The translations under genes and the position numbers were made by a program. Shown here piece after piece: positions 7,147 through 13,422 of a stretch of DNA of 13,531 nucleotides (positions are counted from its first letter, which is position 1; every line of letters starts with the position of its first letter). The notes under the pieces were generated by a model, which worked only from the letters and a program-made list of their open reading frames with translations, made no database searches and was not told the DNA's origin. This DNA is from Lentisphaerota bacterium (lineage in GTDB: Bacteria; Verrucomicrobiota; Lentisphaeria; Oligosphaerales; PUNB01): NCBI GenBank assembly GCA_003552565.1, contig PUNB01000105.1:1-13531 (forward strand). Reading direction: 5' to 3'.

Positions 7147-7445
7147 CTGACAGTCGCCTCCTGCTCGACAGCTTTTTCGGTACGCTGCAAGATCGAAACC
7201 AAACGCCAGCGCTTGAGTTTACTCAAAGGCCGCGTCTCCTGAATCTCCACTAGATCTCCGACCTCGGCCTGATTCAGCGGATCATGCGCGTAAAACTTTT
7301 TGGCCTGTTTCACGGTTTTGCCGTACAGTGGATGCTCACTCCGTCTTTCGGAGCGAACCACGATGGTCTTGTCCTGACAGTCGCTGACCACCCTGCCGAC
7401 ACGTTTTTTTCGATTACCACGAGTTGTTTCTGTGTTTTCGCTCAT
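7143..7445 (-). CDS. rpsQ: 30S ribosomal protein S17
   Basis: S17 is a primary 16S rRNA-binding protein with an OB fold. The 100-residue product carries KRVGRVVSDCQDKTIVV (about 14-30), HPLYGKTVKQAKKFYAHDP (about 38-56), and VGDLVEIQETRPLSKLKRW, all hallmark segments. It is a little longer than the E. coli protein because of short tails at both ends (SENTETTRGNRK and RTEKAVEQEATVR). The ATG has only a weak purine run (GGAAAAAAA) upstream. It lies 73 bases after rpmC, one of the wider gaps in the cluster, and its stop overlaps the rplN start by four bases. Confidence 0.96.
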   Translation of the reverse strand: MSENTETTRGNRKKRVGRVVSDCQDKTIVVRSERRSEHPLYGKTVKQAKKFYAHDPLNQAEVGDLVEIQETRPLSKLKRWRLVSILQRTEKAVEQEATVR

Positions 7446-7518
7446 AATATTTTTTTCCAGCCGCTGTTGTGTTTATTTCCGCATCCTGTGCCACTTGATC
7501 CCATGAAAGCTTACGCTG

Positions 7519-7722
7519 CTACCGCAGCTGAGAACGCATTTCTCTCTCGCGCCTTTCAGTCAACAGCCGGGCTATGTCGCGGCGTGTCTGACGAATGGAA
7601 TCGGTGTTTTCCACCTGACCAATCTGATTGTTCATCCGCAGAGAGAACAATTCGCGCCGACTCTCTGTAAGCGCGCGCTCAAGCTCTTCATTTGTCATTT
7701 CATGAACTTCAACAGGCTTCAT
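7519..7722 (-). CDS. rpmC: 50S ribosomal protein L29
   Basis: L29 sits near the polypeptide exit tunnel, where it helps form the docking site for SRP and trigger factor together with L23. The 67-residue helical protein has the family start MKPVEVHEMTNEELERALTE. The LFSLRMNNQIGQVENTDSIR block and the R-rich DIARLLTERREREMRSQLR end complete it. Length is normal. ATG 7722 has GGAG eight bases upstream. The gene lies 35 bases after rplP and before rpsQ, the usual order. Confidence 0.96.
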   Translation of the reverse strand: MKPVEVHEMTNEELERALTESRRELFSLRMNNQIGQVENTDSIRQTRRDIARLLTERREREMRSQLR

Positions 7723-7757
7723 CTTCTTAACTCCACTTCACTGATCCTCGAAATGAA

Positions 7758-8165
7758 TTATCGTGACAATAACTTGCACCGCATCGGCAGCTTACTGGCC
7801 GCTCTGGCCAGGCCTTCCCGGGCCAGGGTTTCGCTGCAGCCGCTGATTTCAAAAAGCACATTACCCGGCTTGATCGGCGCCATCCATCCCTCAGGGTTGC
7901 CTTTGCCTTTCCCCATCCGGACTTCCAGAGGCTTTGATGTATACGATTTATGCGGAAAAATTTTAATCCACACCTTACCGCGCCGTTTCATATGACGGGT
8001 GACGGCGGTCCTGGCAGCCTCGATCTGTTGAGAAGTAATCGAGCCCCGGTCAAGAGCCTGCAATCCGAATTCGCCGAAATCCAGTTTGTTATTTCGATTG
8101 GCGATTCCGCGATTGCGGCCGCGCTGAACCTTTCGGTGCTTTACGCGTTTTGGCATTAGTGGCAT
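7758..8165 (-). CDS. rplP: 50S ribosomal protein L16
   Basis: L16 organises the A-site region of the 50S subunit. The 135-residue product begins MPLMPKRVKHRKVQRGRNRG and shows FGEFGLQALDRGSITSQQIE, AARTAVTRHMKRRGKVWIKI, FPHKSYTSKPLEVRMGKGKG, and NPEGWMAPIKPGNVLFEI. The first ATG (8165) is supported by a strong GGAGG at 8175-8179, nine bases upstream; the ATG at 8156 would be eighteen bases away. This start lies inside rpsC, whose stop is at 8089, so the two genes overlap by 77 bases in different frames, an unusually long overlap for this gene pair. rpmC follows after 35 bases. Confidence 0.97.
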   Translation of the reverse strand: MPLMPKRVKHRKVQRGRNRGIANRNNKLDFGEFGLQALDRGSITSQQIEAARTAVTRHMKRRGKVWIKIFPHKSYTSKPLEVRMGKGKGNPEGWMAPIKPGNVLFEISGCSETLAREGLARAASKLPMRCKLLSR

Positions 8166-8811
8166 TTTTAGAGTCCTCCGTAGTCGCCTGTTTAGGCTTG
8201 CATATCCATACTTTTACACCAATGGTTCCGGCCTGCGTTTGTGCTTCAGCCAAACCATGGTCGATATCTTCACGCAATGTATGCAGAGGGATTTTCCCCT
8301 CTTTATACTGCTCCACTCTGGCCAGCTCCGCTCCTCCCAATCGGCCGGCACAACGTATCCTGATTCCCTGAGCACCGGCATCCATGGTCGCCTGCATTGT
8401 GCGTTTCATGGCGCGACGAAATCCAATCCGCCGCTCCAGCTGCTGAGCGACATTTTCCGCCACCAGGTTGACTTCCAGTTCCGGCTGCTTAATCTCCACA
8501 ATATCCAGGTAAATCTCTTTCCCGGAACACATTCGGGAAATCCGCGCTTTCAGGTCATCCACCTGGGCGCCGCGCCGGCCCACAACAATCCCGGGGCGAG
8601 CCGTATGAACCGTAACTCTGATACGATTGGCAAACCTCTCCACCGTAACTTTGGCAACCGCCGCGGCCGCCAATTGCTTCTTGACAAAATCACGGATTTT
8701 CAGATCTTCCAACAGAAGATCACCGAATTTCGCTTTCTTGGCAAACCACAAGGATTGCCACTTCTTGTTTACCGCCAGACGAAAACCGATTGGATTTACT
8801 TTTTGGCCCAC
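8089..8811 (-). CDS. rpsC: 30S ribosomal protein S3
   Basis: S3 lies at the mRNA entry channel and has helicase-related RNA contacts. The 240-residue protein begins MGQKVNPIGFRLAVNKKWQS and has a type-2 KH domain with the GRRG loop at 78-81 (PGIVVGRRGAQVDDLKAR). The C-terminal domain includes GCAGRLGGAELAR-like residues at about 153-165 and ends its conserved part at GVKVWI (198-203). The last 35 or so residues are a basic, low-complexity tail rich in Lys, Arg, Asn, Ser and Ala. The final part of that tail is encoded in the same bases as the first 24 codons or so of rplP. The start codon is GTG (8811), with GGGAG about six bases upstream. rplV lies 61 bases before it. Confidence 0.97.
   Translation of the reverse strand: MGQKVNPIGFRLAVNKKWQSLWFAKKAKFGDLLLEDLKIRDFVKKQLAAAAVAKVTVERFANRIRVTVHTARPGIVVGRRGAQVDDLKARISRMCSGKEIYLDIVEIKQPELEVNLVAENVAQQLERRIGFRRAMKRTMQATMDAGAQGIRIRCAGRLGGAELARVEQYKEGKIPLHTLREDIDHGLAEAQTQAGTIGVKVWICKPKQATTEDSKNATNAKTRKAPKGSARPQSRNRQSK
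8175..8179 (-). promoter_or_regulatory. Shine-Dalgarno of rplP embedded in rpsC
   Basis: GGAGG on the minus strand, nine bases before the rplP ATG at 8165. It lies within the S3 coding sequence (an ACG-GAG-GAC codon run). It decides the upstream rplP start and therefore the 77-base overlap. Confidence 0.8.
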
Positions 8812-8872
8812 AATTTTCTCCCTGATGAATTTACCGCAACCTTTTCTACCCGGTCAGAGGGTCCGCCGGATA

Positions 8873-9217
8873 TCAACCTTGATGATCAGTTACCGTTATT
8901 TTTATATGACTGGTTCTTTTGCGAAGTCGACCGGCCGCTCCTCGCGCTCGAGGACGAAAACGATGCATGGTCGGACCTTCGCCGACAACCGCCTCCTTAA
9001 TCATCAGCTCATCAGCTGAAACTGAATTATATTCACTGTTCTCGGCATTGGCTATCGCCGATTTCAAAGTCTTCGCCGTTAAACGCGCCGCTTTTCTGGG
9101 CATTAACTGCAAATCGGCTAAAGCTTCCGCCGCCGGACGACCCTGAATCAAACGGGTCACTTCACGAGCCTTAAAGGCTGAAATTCTTTGAAATCTGCTT
9201 ATGGCACGGGCTTCCAT
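8873..9217 (-). CDS. rplV: 50S ribosomal protein L22
   Basis: L22 lines the peptide exit tunnel with its extended beta-hairpin. The 114-residue product has the helical N-terminal half (RFQRISAFKAREVTRLIQGR, PAAEALADLQLMPRKAARLT), ANAENSEYNS, and VGEGPTMHRFRPRARGAAGR. It closes with LRKRTSHIKITVTD, the conserved tunnel hairpin and terminus. ATG 9217 has AGGGAA about ten bases upstream. It is the first ribosomal gene of the run here: the expected upstream partner rpsS is absent and a gene for an unrelated exported protein takes its place, 50 bases away. Confidence 0.97.
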   Translation of the reverse strand: MEARAISRFQRISAFKAREVTRLIQGRPAAEALADLQLMPRKAARLTAKTLKSAIANAENSEYNSVSADELMIKEAVVGEGPTMHRFRPRARGAAGRLRKRTSHIKITVTDHQG

Positions 9218-9267
9218 AATGAATCATTTCCCTGTAATAAAATAACAACTTGATTTAAACATATTAA
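9218..9267 (-). promoter_or_regulatory. AT-rich leader before rplV, possible promoter
   Basis: This 50-base gap between the upstream gene and rplV is about 80% A+T, and a partial palindrome (TTGATT...AATCAA, 9250-9271) spans the upstream stop codon. It would be the natural place for a promoter serving the truncated ribosomal operon. I cannot pick -35 and -10 boxes with normal spacing, so this is an inference. Confidence 0.25.
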
Positions 9268-10065
9268 TCAATCTTGTACGCGTTCAGCTTTCATCCCGGG
9301 CACTATCCATGACAGGTCGCCGCTAACAGGGATTGCCGCGCTGACAGCGTTTTCAGTCTCCACGACTCGCAGCTCAACTTCAGCGCCTTCGGAATCACGT
9401 ATTCGCCAGGATTCTCCCAGACGCGCCTGATCGAGTCTGCCGACGGCCAGTATCACAAACTGGAATTCCTCCTCGACCTGCAGCACCCGAGTTTCATTCC
9501 GCCCGGTTCGCAGATCGCCGCCTCGCCAAGCAACTATCGACGGCAAATTCTCCAGTAATGTAACGGTATGTTGCAACCGGCCATAGCGCTGCCGGATATT
9601 CGCATTTAATTCGTCACTGGGTTCAATAACTTCCAGTACTGTCCGCAGATAATCACCGAACTCATCTATCTGACGATACAGCTGCTCATGCAGACGGTGA
9701 GTATGCAAACGGCCTTGCGCTCTTTCATAAAGTATGCCGAGCCTTTCGGCCTCCGGCTCACCCACTAGAACGCCGGCCTGAAGCCGCAATTTGCTTAATT
9801 CCCGCAAAGTCTCTTTATGCTGAATAAGAAGCTTGGCATAAGCTTCACGCAATCTTTGCAACTCCAACTCATCCTCACTGGATGGTTCCAAAGCATCCGC
9901 GTCCGTTTCAATCGGCCCTTCTGAACCAGCCGCGACGCTTTCCGCCGCCGCTGCATGACAAATCAGAAGCACACTGTGAAGCGGGCACAAAGCGCATAAA
10001 ATAATCGCCCAAATATGATTTGTCCAGCGCTTTTTAAAGTTTTTTTTACTTTTTTTATTTCTCAA
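9268..10065 (-). CDS. Exported or membrane-anchored coiled-coil protein, function unknown
   Basis: I do not recognise a named family. The 265-residue product has a very basic N-terminus (MRNKKSKKNFKKRW) and a hydrophobic segment at about 18-40 ending in AAAA, fitting a signal peptide or membrane anchor. A short acidic linker follows (about 42-65), then a predicted coiled coil at about 66-160 (ELELQRLREAYAKLLIQHKE, then a second helical stretch). The C-terminal 90 residues look beta-rich: EFQFVILAVGRLDQARLGES, then VELRVVETENAVSAAIPVSG and DLSWIVPGMKAERV. This matches the general pattern 'value-G-dx-a-xx-G ... V-xxv-xxxxS-aaiv ... i-PGm' of small periplasmic beta modules, but that is inference. 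The start is TTG (10065) without a clear ribosome site; the codons near it contain A7 and A8 runs. It sits 50 bases before rplV on the same strand, where rpsS would be expected, so it may be co-transcribed with the ribosomal genes. Confidence 0.75.
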   Translation of the reverse strand: MRNKKSKKNFKKRWTNHIWAIILCALCPLHSVLLICHAAAAESVAAGSEGPIETDADALEPSSEDELELQRLREAYAKLLIQHKETLRELSKLRLQAGVLVGEPEAERLGILYERAQGRLHTHRLHEQLYRQIDEFGDYLRTVLEVIEPSDELNANIRQRYGRLQHTVTLLENLPSIVAWRGGDLRTGRNETRVLQVEEEFQFVILAVGRLDQARLGESWRIRDSEGAEVELRVVETENAVSAAIPVSGDLSWIVPGMKAERVQD

Positions 10066-10131
10066 TGTTGCCAGGATAACTTGCCATTAGGTTTTTTAAC
10101 TTTAATCTGCCCCTTCGCATGTGAGACTCGC

Positions 10132-10189
10132 GGTTTCAGGTTTCAGTGTTCAGGTGTCAGGGCAAACCCGAAACCTGACACCAGAAACC
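10132..10189. repeat. Imperfect inverted repeat of GGTTTC/GGTGTCAGG words
   Basis: The outer arms GGTTTC 10132-10137 and GAAACC 10184-10189 pair. The inner arms GGTGTCAGG 10153-10161 and CCTGACACC 10174-10182 pair perfectly around a 12-base loop. The right half is the same 28-base word found at 42-69; there the left half is missing, so one copy is palindromic and the other is a half-site. Confidence 0.7.
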
Positions 10190-10250
10190 ATTAAACAAGT
10201 CTCTCCCTCAGGGTATCCGGCGCATAGCAACGGCGTCCGGGCTTGTATGA
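10164..10250. repeat. Dispersed intergenic repeat, copy B
   Basis: Bases 10164-10191 are identical to 42-69. The following CTCCCTCAGGGTATCCGGCGCA and CCGGGCTT parts align with copy A through 10244, with several substitutions. An inverted relative of the GGGTATC-GGCGCAT part is at 13385-13412. Confidence 0.7.
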
Positions 10251-10321
10251 AACACGGTTCGTAGTTCCTGGTTCTTCGTCACCAGCATTACAGATTACAA
10301 ATTATGTTATCCACCGGTTTT

Positions 10322-10370
10322 TCTCCCCCGGAGCATGCGGCCTATCGCGCCGGCGGCCGGGCTTGTATGC
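10322..10370. repeat. GC-rich relative of the dispersed repeat, copy C
   Basis: This stretch ends in GGCCGGGCTTGTATG, nearly the same as CGTCCGGGCTTGTATG in copy B, and is preceded by a GC-rich run with CGCGCCGG. It lies just downstream of the SDR gene stop on the minus strand. It may be a decayed partial copy. Confidence 0.5.
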
Positions 10371-10403
10371 GGCCACATCCGGAAAAAAACCAAAAGAGTC
10401 CGC

Positions 10404-11264
10404 TCAAACCCCGCTGTAAGCTTTGAACCCGCCGTCAATTGGAATTACCGTGCCGGTCACAAATCCCGCGCCGGAATCAGAAACCAGCCACAGCAATGTG
10501 CCGAGCAATTCCTCCGGCGCCCCGAAACGACCCATCGGAGTCTGAGAGATAATCTTGTTAGCTCTCTCGGTATATGAACCATCCTGGTTCGTCAACAGCC
10601 CGCGATTCTGATCAGTCAGGAAAAACCCGGGAGCGATGGCGTTCACTCGGATGTTGATCCGGCTCATGTGCACCGCCAGCCACTCGGTAAAATTACTTAC
10701 CGCCGCTTTCGCCCCGCTGTAGGCGGGAATCTTGGTCAAAGGGCAGAATGCGTTCATTGATGAGACATTGACTACAACACCGCCGCTGCCGCCTTCCGCC
10801 ATTTTCCGGGTGAAAGTCTGTGTCGGCAGCAAAGTACCAAGAAAATTAAGATTAAAAACAAACTGGACACCTTCCGGATCCAAGTCAAAGAAAGTAACCA
10901 GTTCCTGATTCTCCCGCGCCAGGTCTTCTCGTGACATGAATTCAGTCGAAGTCGTGCCCTTGGGGTGATTTCCTCCAGCCCCGTTCAGTAGAATATCGCA
11001 AGGCCCTAACTGCCGGCATACCTCTTCCTCAGCCTTTGCCAAACTTTCTTTCTCAAGCACATTAGCGGCGATCCCGATTGCCTTTCCCCCTTCAGCCTGA
11101 ATTTCTTCGGCCACTTTTCGAGCCCCCTCCTCTTTCAAGTCCAGCACTGCCACCCGAGCTCCGCAGGCCGCCAGCCCCCGGGCAAGCACACTGCACAATA
11201 TACCGCCGCCGCCAGTTACAACCGCGACTTTGTCCCGTAAATCAACATGAAAGGGAATATTCAT
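10404..11264 (-). CDS. SDR-family oxidoreductase, D-mannonate oxidoreductase (fructuronate reductase) type
   Basis: This 286-residue short-chain dehydrogenase most resembles the SDR-type D-mannonate oxidoreductases (B. subtilis YjmF/UxuB-like), which interconvert D-fructuronate and D-mannonate with NAD(P)H in hexuronate breakdown. The family hints are NGAGGNHPK (94-102), DLDPEGVQFVFNLNFLGTLL (127-146, with PTQ following) and a long insertion with MSREDLARENQ. SDR marks are the dinucleotide loop TGGGGILC (17-24), Asp42 closing beta-2 (NAD preference), Ser168/Ser169, and catalytic YSGAK with Tyr182 and Lys186. APGFFLTDQNR and IDGGF complete the fold. The usual last glycine of the TGxxxGxG loop is Cys24 here. 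ATG 11264 has AGGAGG (11278-11273) eight bases upstream. It is divergent from the deacetylase operon. The family is firm; the exact substrate is inferred. Confidence 0.88.
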   Translation of the reverse strand: MNIPFHVDLRDKVAVVTGGGGILCSVLARGLAACGARVAVLDLKEEGARKVAEEIQAEGGKAIGIAANVLEKESLAKAEEEVCRQLGPCDILLNGAGGNHPKGTTSTEFMSREDLARENQELVTFFDLDPEGVQFVFNLNFLGTLLPTQTFTRKMAEGGSGGVVVNVSSMNAFCPLTKIPAYSGAKAAVSNFTEWLAVHMSRINIRVNAIAPGFFLTDQNRGLLTNQDGSYTERANKIISQTPMGRFGAPEELLGTLLWLVSDSGAGFVTGTVIPIDGGFKAYSGV

Positions 11265-11650
11265 AATTACTGCCTCCTGGTTGTGTTCAAACTTTTATCA
11301 TCCTGAATCATCAGCGAAACAAAGGTTGAACTATAATCCATTTTGACAAAAATCAAAGGTCTGCGGCAATCACATTTTCACTGATTGAATTATCCTGAAT
11401 CCGCGAAGCAAGATAATGTCTGGCTTCGACTTGCAAAGAACAATTGATTCTGTATGGTAATTGCTGATTTTTCCGAATCCGCGATTCCGTAAGCTGATCC
11501 GAAGGTGTAATTAAACATGCAGAACATCGGCGCGTTTCATTGAAAGCCGGGAAAAATTATGGCGGACACTCCTTCTTCATAACCTGATTGCGAAAATTCT
11601 GGCAAAAGCAAACAAAACCAAATCCTGAAATATATTGTAACTGGTATAAC
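11265..11650. promoter_or_regulatory. Divergent control region between the SDR and deacetylase genes
   Basis: These 386 bases carry no convincing gene and should contain both promoters. On the minus strand a TATAGT-like -10 (11335-11330) has TTGATT about 15 bases upstream, a weak candidate for the SDR gene. Three related words are spread through it: TCCTGAATCATCAGCGAA (11301-11318), TCCTGAATCCGCGAA (11393-11407) and TTCCGAATCCGCGAT (11471-11485). They could be sites for one regulator. Boxes for the plus-strand operon were not recognisable. Confidence 0.4.
11475..11487. promoter_or_regulatory. Palindrome GAATC-CGC-GATTC, candidate operator
   Basis: A perfect five-base inverted repeat around CGC. 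Ten bases of it (GAATCCGCGA) recur at 11397-11406. It lies midway between the divergent genes, as expected of an operator, but it is short enough to occur by chance. Confidence 0.3.
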
Positions 11651-12400
11651 ATGACTGAAAAAAACAACCGAGTTTTAAGCTTGCTGGCCCATCCGGACGA
11701 CGCTGAGTTCATGTGCGCCGGCACCCTGGCATTACTTCGCGACCGCGGATGGGAGATTCACATCGCCACCATGACTCCGGGCGACTGCGGTTCCGCCACC
11801 CAGTCGCGGGAAGAAATAAGCCGCATAAGAAAGCGGGAAGCGGAAGAATCAGCGAAAATTCTTGACGGCCGATATTACTGCCTGGAAGAAGACGATGTTT
11901 TTATTCTTTACACACGGCCGGCATTGCTGAAGACAATCAAGCTCATCCGCCGGGTTCAGCCGGCCATTGTCTTCGCCCCCAGCCCGCAAGATTATTTTAT
12001 CGACCATGAAAACACTTCGCACCTGGTCCGTACCGCCTGTTTCGCCTGCGGCATCCCCAACGTTAACACCGATGAAGCCGGCCCGTGCGCTGAAACCCCG
12101 TATCTGTACTACGTTGACGCCATGGAAGGCAAAGATATTTTCGGCTCCCTTATACCGGCCGGCTTTCACATCGACATCGCCGCTAAAATGGAGCTGAAAA
12201 CCCAAATGCTGTGTTGTCATAAAAGCCAGCGAGACTGGCTTATGGCCCATCATGGGGTCGACGAATACACCGCCACCATGACCCGACACGCCGAGGCCCG
12301 CGGGCTGGAAGCCGATATGAAATACGCCGAAGCTTTCCGCCAGCACCTCGGACATGGATATCCGCAAGACAATATCCTTCTGCAGGAAATAAACCATTAA
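11651..12400 (+). CDS. PIG-L/LmbE-family N-deacetylase
   Basis: This family removes acetyl groups from N-acetylated sugars or sugar conjugates using zinc (examples are MshB, BshB and PIG-L). From ATG 11651 the protein has 249 residues. The zinc motif AHPDDAE is at 13-19 (ligands His14 and Asp17, likely base Asp16), and DYFIDH at 114-119 supplies the usual third ligand, probably His119, with a second histidine at 124. The Rossmann-like core is visible as VLSLLAHPDD, IHIATMTPGDCGS and QPAIVFAPSP. There is no signal peptide, so it acts in the cytoplasm. The frame is open upstream to a TTG at 11588, but the family start fits ATG 11651; no clear Shine-Dalgarno precedes either. The NagB-like gene follows after 15 bases in the same frame direction, so the two form an operon acting on an amino-sugar substrate. 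The substrate itself cannot be read from sequence. Confidence 0.9.
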   Translation: MTEKNNRVLSLLAHPDDAEFMCAGTLALLRDRGWEIHIATMTPGDCGSATQSREEISRIRKREAEESAKILDGRYYCLEEDDVFILYTRPALLKTIKLIRRVQPAIVFAPSPQDYFIDHENTSHLVRTACFACGIPNVNTDEAGPCAETPYLYYVDAMEGKDIFGSLIPAGFHIDIAAKMELKTQMLCCHKSQRDWLMAHHGVDEYTATMTRHAEARGLEADMKYAEAFRQHLGHGYPQDNILLQEINH

Positions 12401-12415
12401 ATAAGGAAATGAACC

Positions 12416-13351
12416 ATGGCAAGAAAAACCAGCATTCTGGCACCTGACTGGTGGGATTTCACCACCTTGGACGACGACATTCTGAACGATGCCGCTAAAC
12501 TCACCGCCGATGACATGCGGGGGATGAGCCGGCCAGGATTTAAAGTGGTGTTTTATGACACATTGGAAGATTTTTACCTGGCGGAAGCTTTGGAATATAT
12601 TAGCGCCTGGCGCCAGTCCACTCCAGACTCTCCAGTCGGAGTCTGCGGACCGATCGGGCCGACTGAACAGCTGCCGCTGGTGGCGCGGCTGATCAATGAA
12701 CTGGAAATCAATTTAAGCTCTTTAGACGCCCATTTCTGGGGCATGGATGAGTGGATTCTGAACGGCCGGGCGGTCCCGCCGGACCACCCCCTGTCATTCG
12801 TCAAGGCGGATCGAGAGTTATGCTTTGACCTTATAAAACCGGAACTCAGGTTGCGTGAAGAAAACATGCACTTCCCTACTGAAAAAGTGGAAGACTTTAA
12901 AGCCACTTGGAAAGGGGTTCGCTGTGCGCTGATGCAGGGCGGACAGGGAGATATTAAACACTGGGCCTTTAACGATCCAGTGCGCCGGGAAGGCAAATAC
13001 AAAGATGAACCTCCCTCTCCCGCTGAATACCGTCAGCTCGCTACCCGACAAGTGGAACTGCATCCGGTGACAGTCATGCAGAACGCCCGCACCAGCGGCG
13101 GCGGCGTGGTGACCGGGGTGCCGACGGAAGCGGTGACCGTGGGGCCGGTGGAAACCTGGCAGGCGGAGAAAGTCAGTATCTGGCAGGCCGGCATGCATGA
13201 CAATCCTTTCGGCATGCGCTTAACCACCCTGATGCTCGGCAAAAAGATCGCCGACAGTGCCGTTCCCATGTCGCTGCTGGCCGATCATCCGAACGTACAG
13301 TTCAACTTTTACCGACCCGGTATCGGCTCCTGCTCAGTTGAAATGCACTGA
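12416..13351 (+). CDS. NagB-like protein (glucosamine-6-phosphate isomerase/deaminase family), divergent
   Basis: The family converts glucosamine-6-phosphate to fructose-6-phosphate and ammonia. In this 311-residue protein (NagB of E. coli is 266) several landmarks align: GVCGPIGPTEQLP (75-87, phosphate-loop position), FWGMDEW (107-113, like FNMDEY with Asp111 as the proton-transfer acid), GGQGDIKHWAFNDP (175-188, like GGVGNDGHIAFNEP), and VPTEAVTVG (235-243). The ring-opening His is kept (His182), but its usual Asp partner is Ile180 and the Glu is Asp187. The active site is therefore related but not standard, and the substrate may be another amino sugar. There is a long N-terminal extension and extra C-terminal residues. 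ATG 12416 has AAGGA about eight bases upstream. It lies 15 bases after the deacetylase. Similar deacetylase and NagB-like domains occur fused in some Bacteroidetes proteins, which supports joint function. Confidence 0.82.
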   Translation: MARKTSILAPDWWDFTTLDDDILNDAAKLTADDMRGMSRPGFKVVFYDTLEDFYLAEALEYISAWRQSTPDSPVGVCGPIGPTEQLPLVARLINELEINLSSLDAHFWGMDEWILNGRAVPPDHPLSFVKADRELCFDLIKPELRLREENMHFPTEKVEDFKATWKGVRCALMQGGQGDIKHWAFNDPVRREGKYKDEPPSPAEYRQLATRQVELHPVTVMQNARTSGGGVVTGVPTEAVTVGPVETWQAEKVSIWQAGMHDNPFGMRLTTLMLGKKIADSAVPMSLLADHPNVQFNFYRPGIGSCSVEMH

Positions 13352-13375
13352 GCTGAACTCGCAATTCGTCCCCCC

Positions 13376-13412
13376 TAAGCTCGACCTCCGGCGCGATGCG
13401 CCTGATACCCCG
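13376..13412. repeat. Inverted relative of the dispersed repeat, copy D
   Basis: Read on the minus strand this gives GGGGTATCAGGCGCATCGCG, close to the GGGTATCCGGCGCATAGCA part of copy B at 10211-10229. It lies right after the end of the NagB-like gene, so related repeats bracket the metabolic block. Confidence 0.45.
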
Positions 13413-13422
13413 GAATAGAAAC

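Larger units (their letters stand above)
10066..10403. other. Repeat-rich spacer before the ribosomal block
   Basis: No gene is seen in these 338 bases. They hold an inverted repeat made of GGTTTCAGG/CCTGAAACC-like words (10132-10189), copy B of the dispersed repeat (10164-10244), and a third related GC-rich segment with GCCGGGCTTGTATG (10322-10370). Any promoter for the minus-strand gene starting at 10065 should lie in 10066-10130; a purine/pyrimidine-run stretch is there, but no convincing boxes. Confidence 0.7.

Noticed and set aside
8239..9000. 253-codon open frame on the plus strand across rpsC and into rplV
   Set aside because: It is antisense to two clear ribosomal protein genes and has no recognisable domain or good start; it is an open shadow frame.
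11588..11650. A TTG start adding 21 residues to the deacetylase
   Set aside because: The extra residues show no family match and no ribosome site; ATG 11651 places the AHPDD motif at the usual distance from the N-terminus.
11849..12397. 182-codon open frame on the minus strand
   Set aside because: It is antisense to the PIG-L deacetylase, with no family features.
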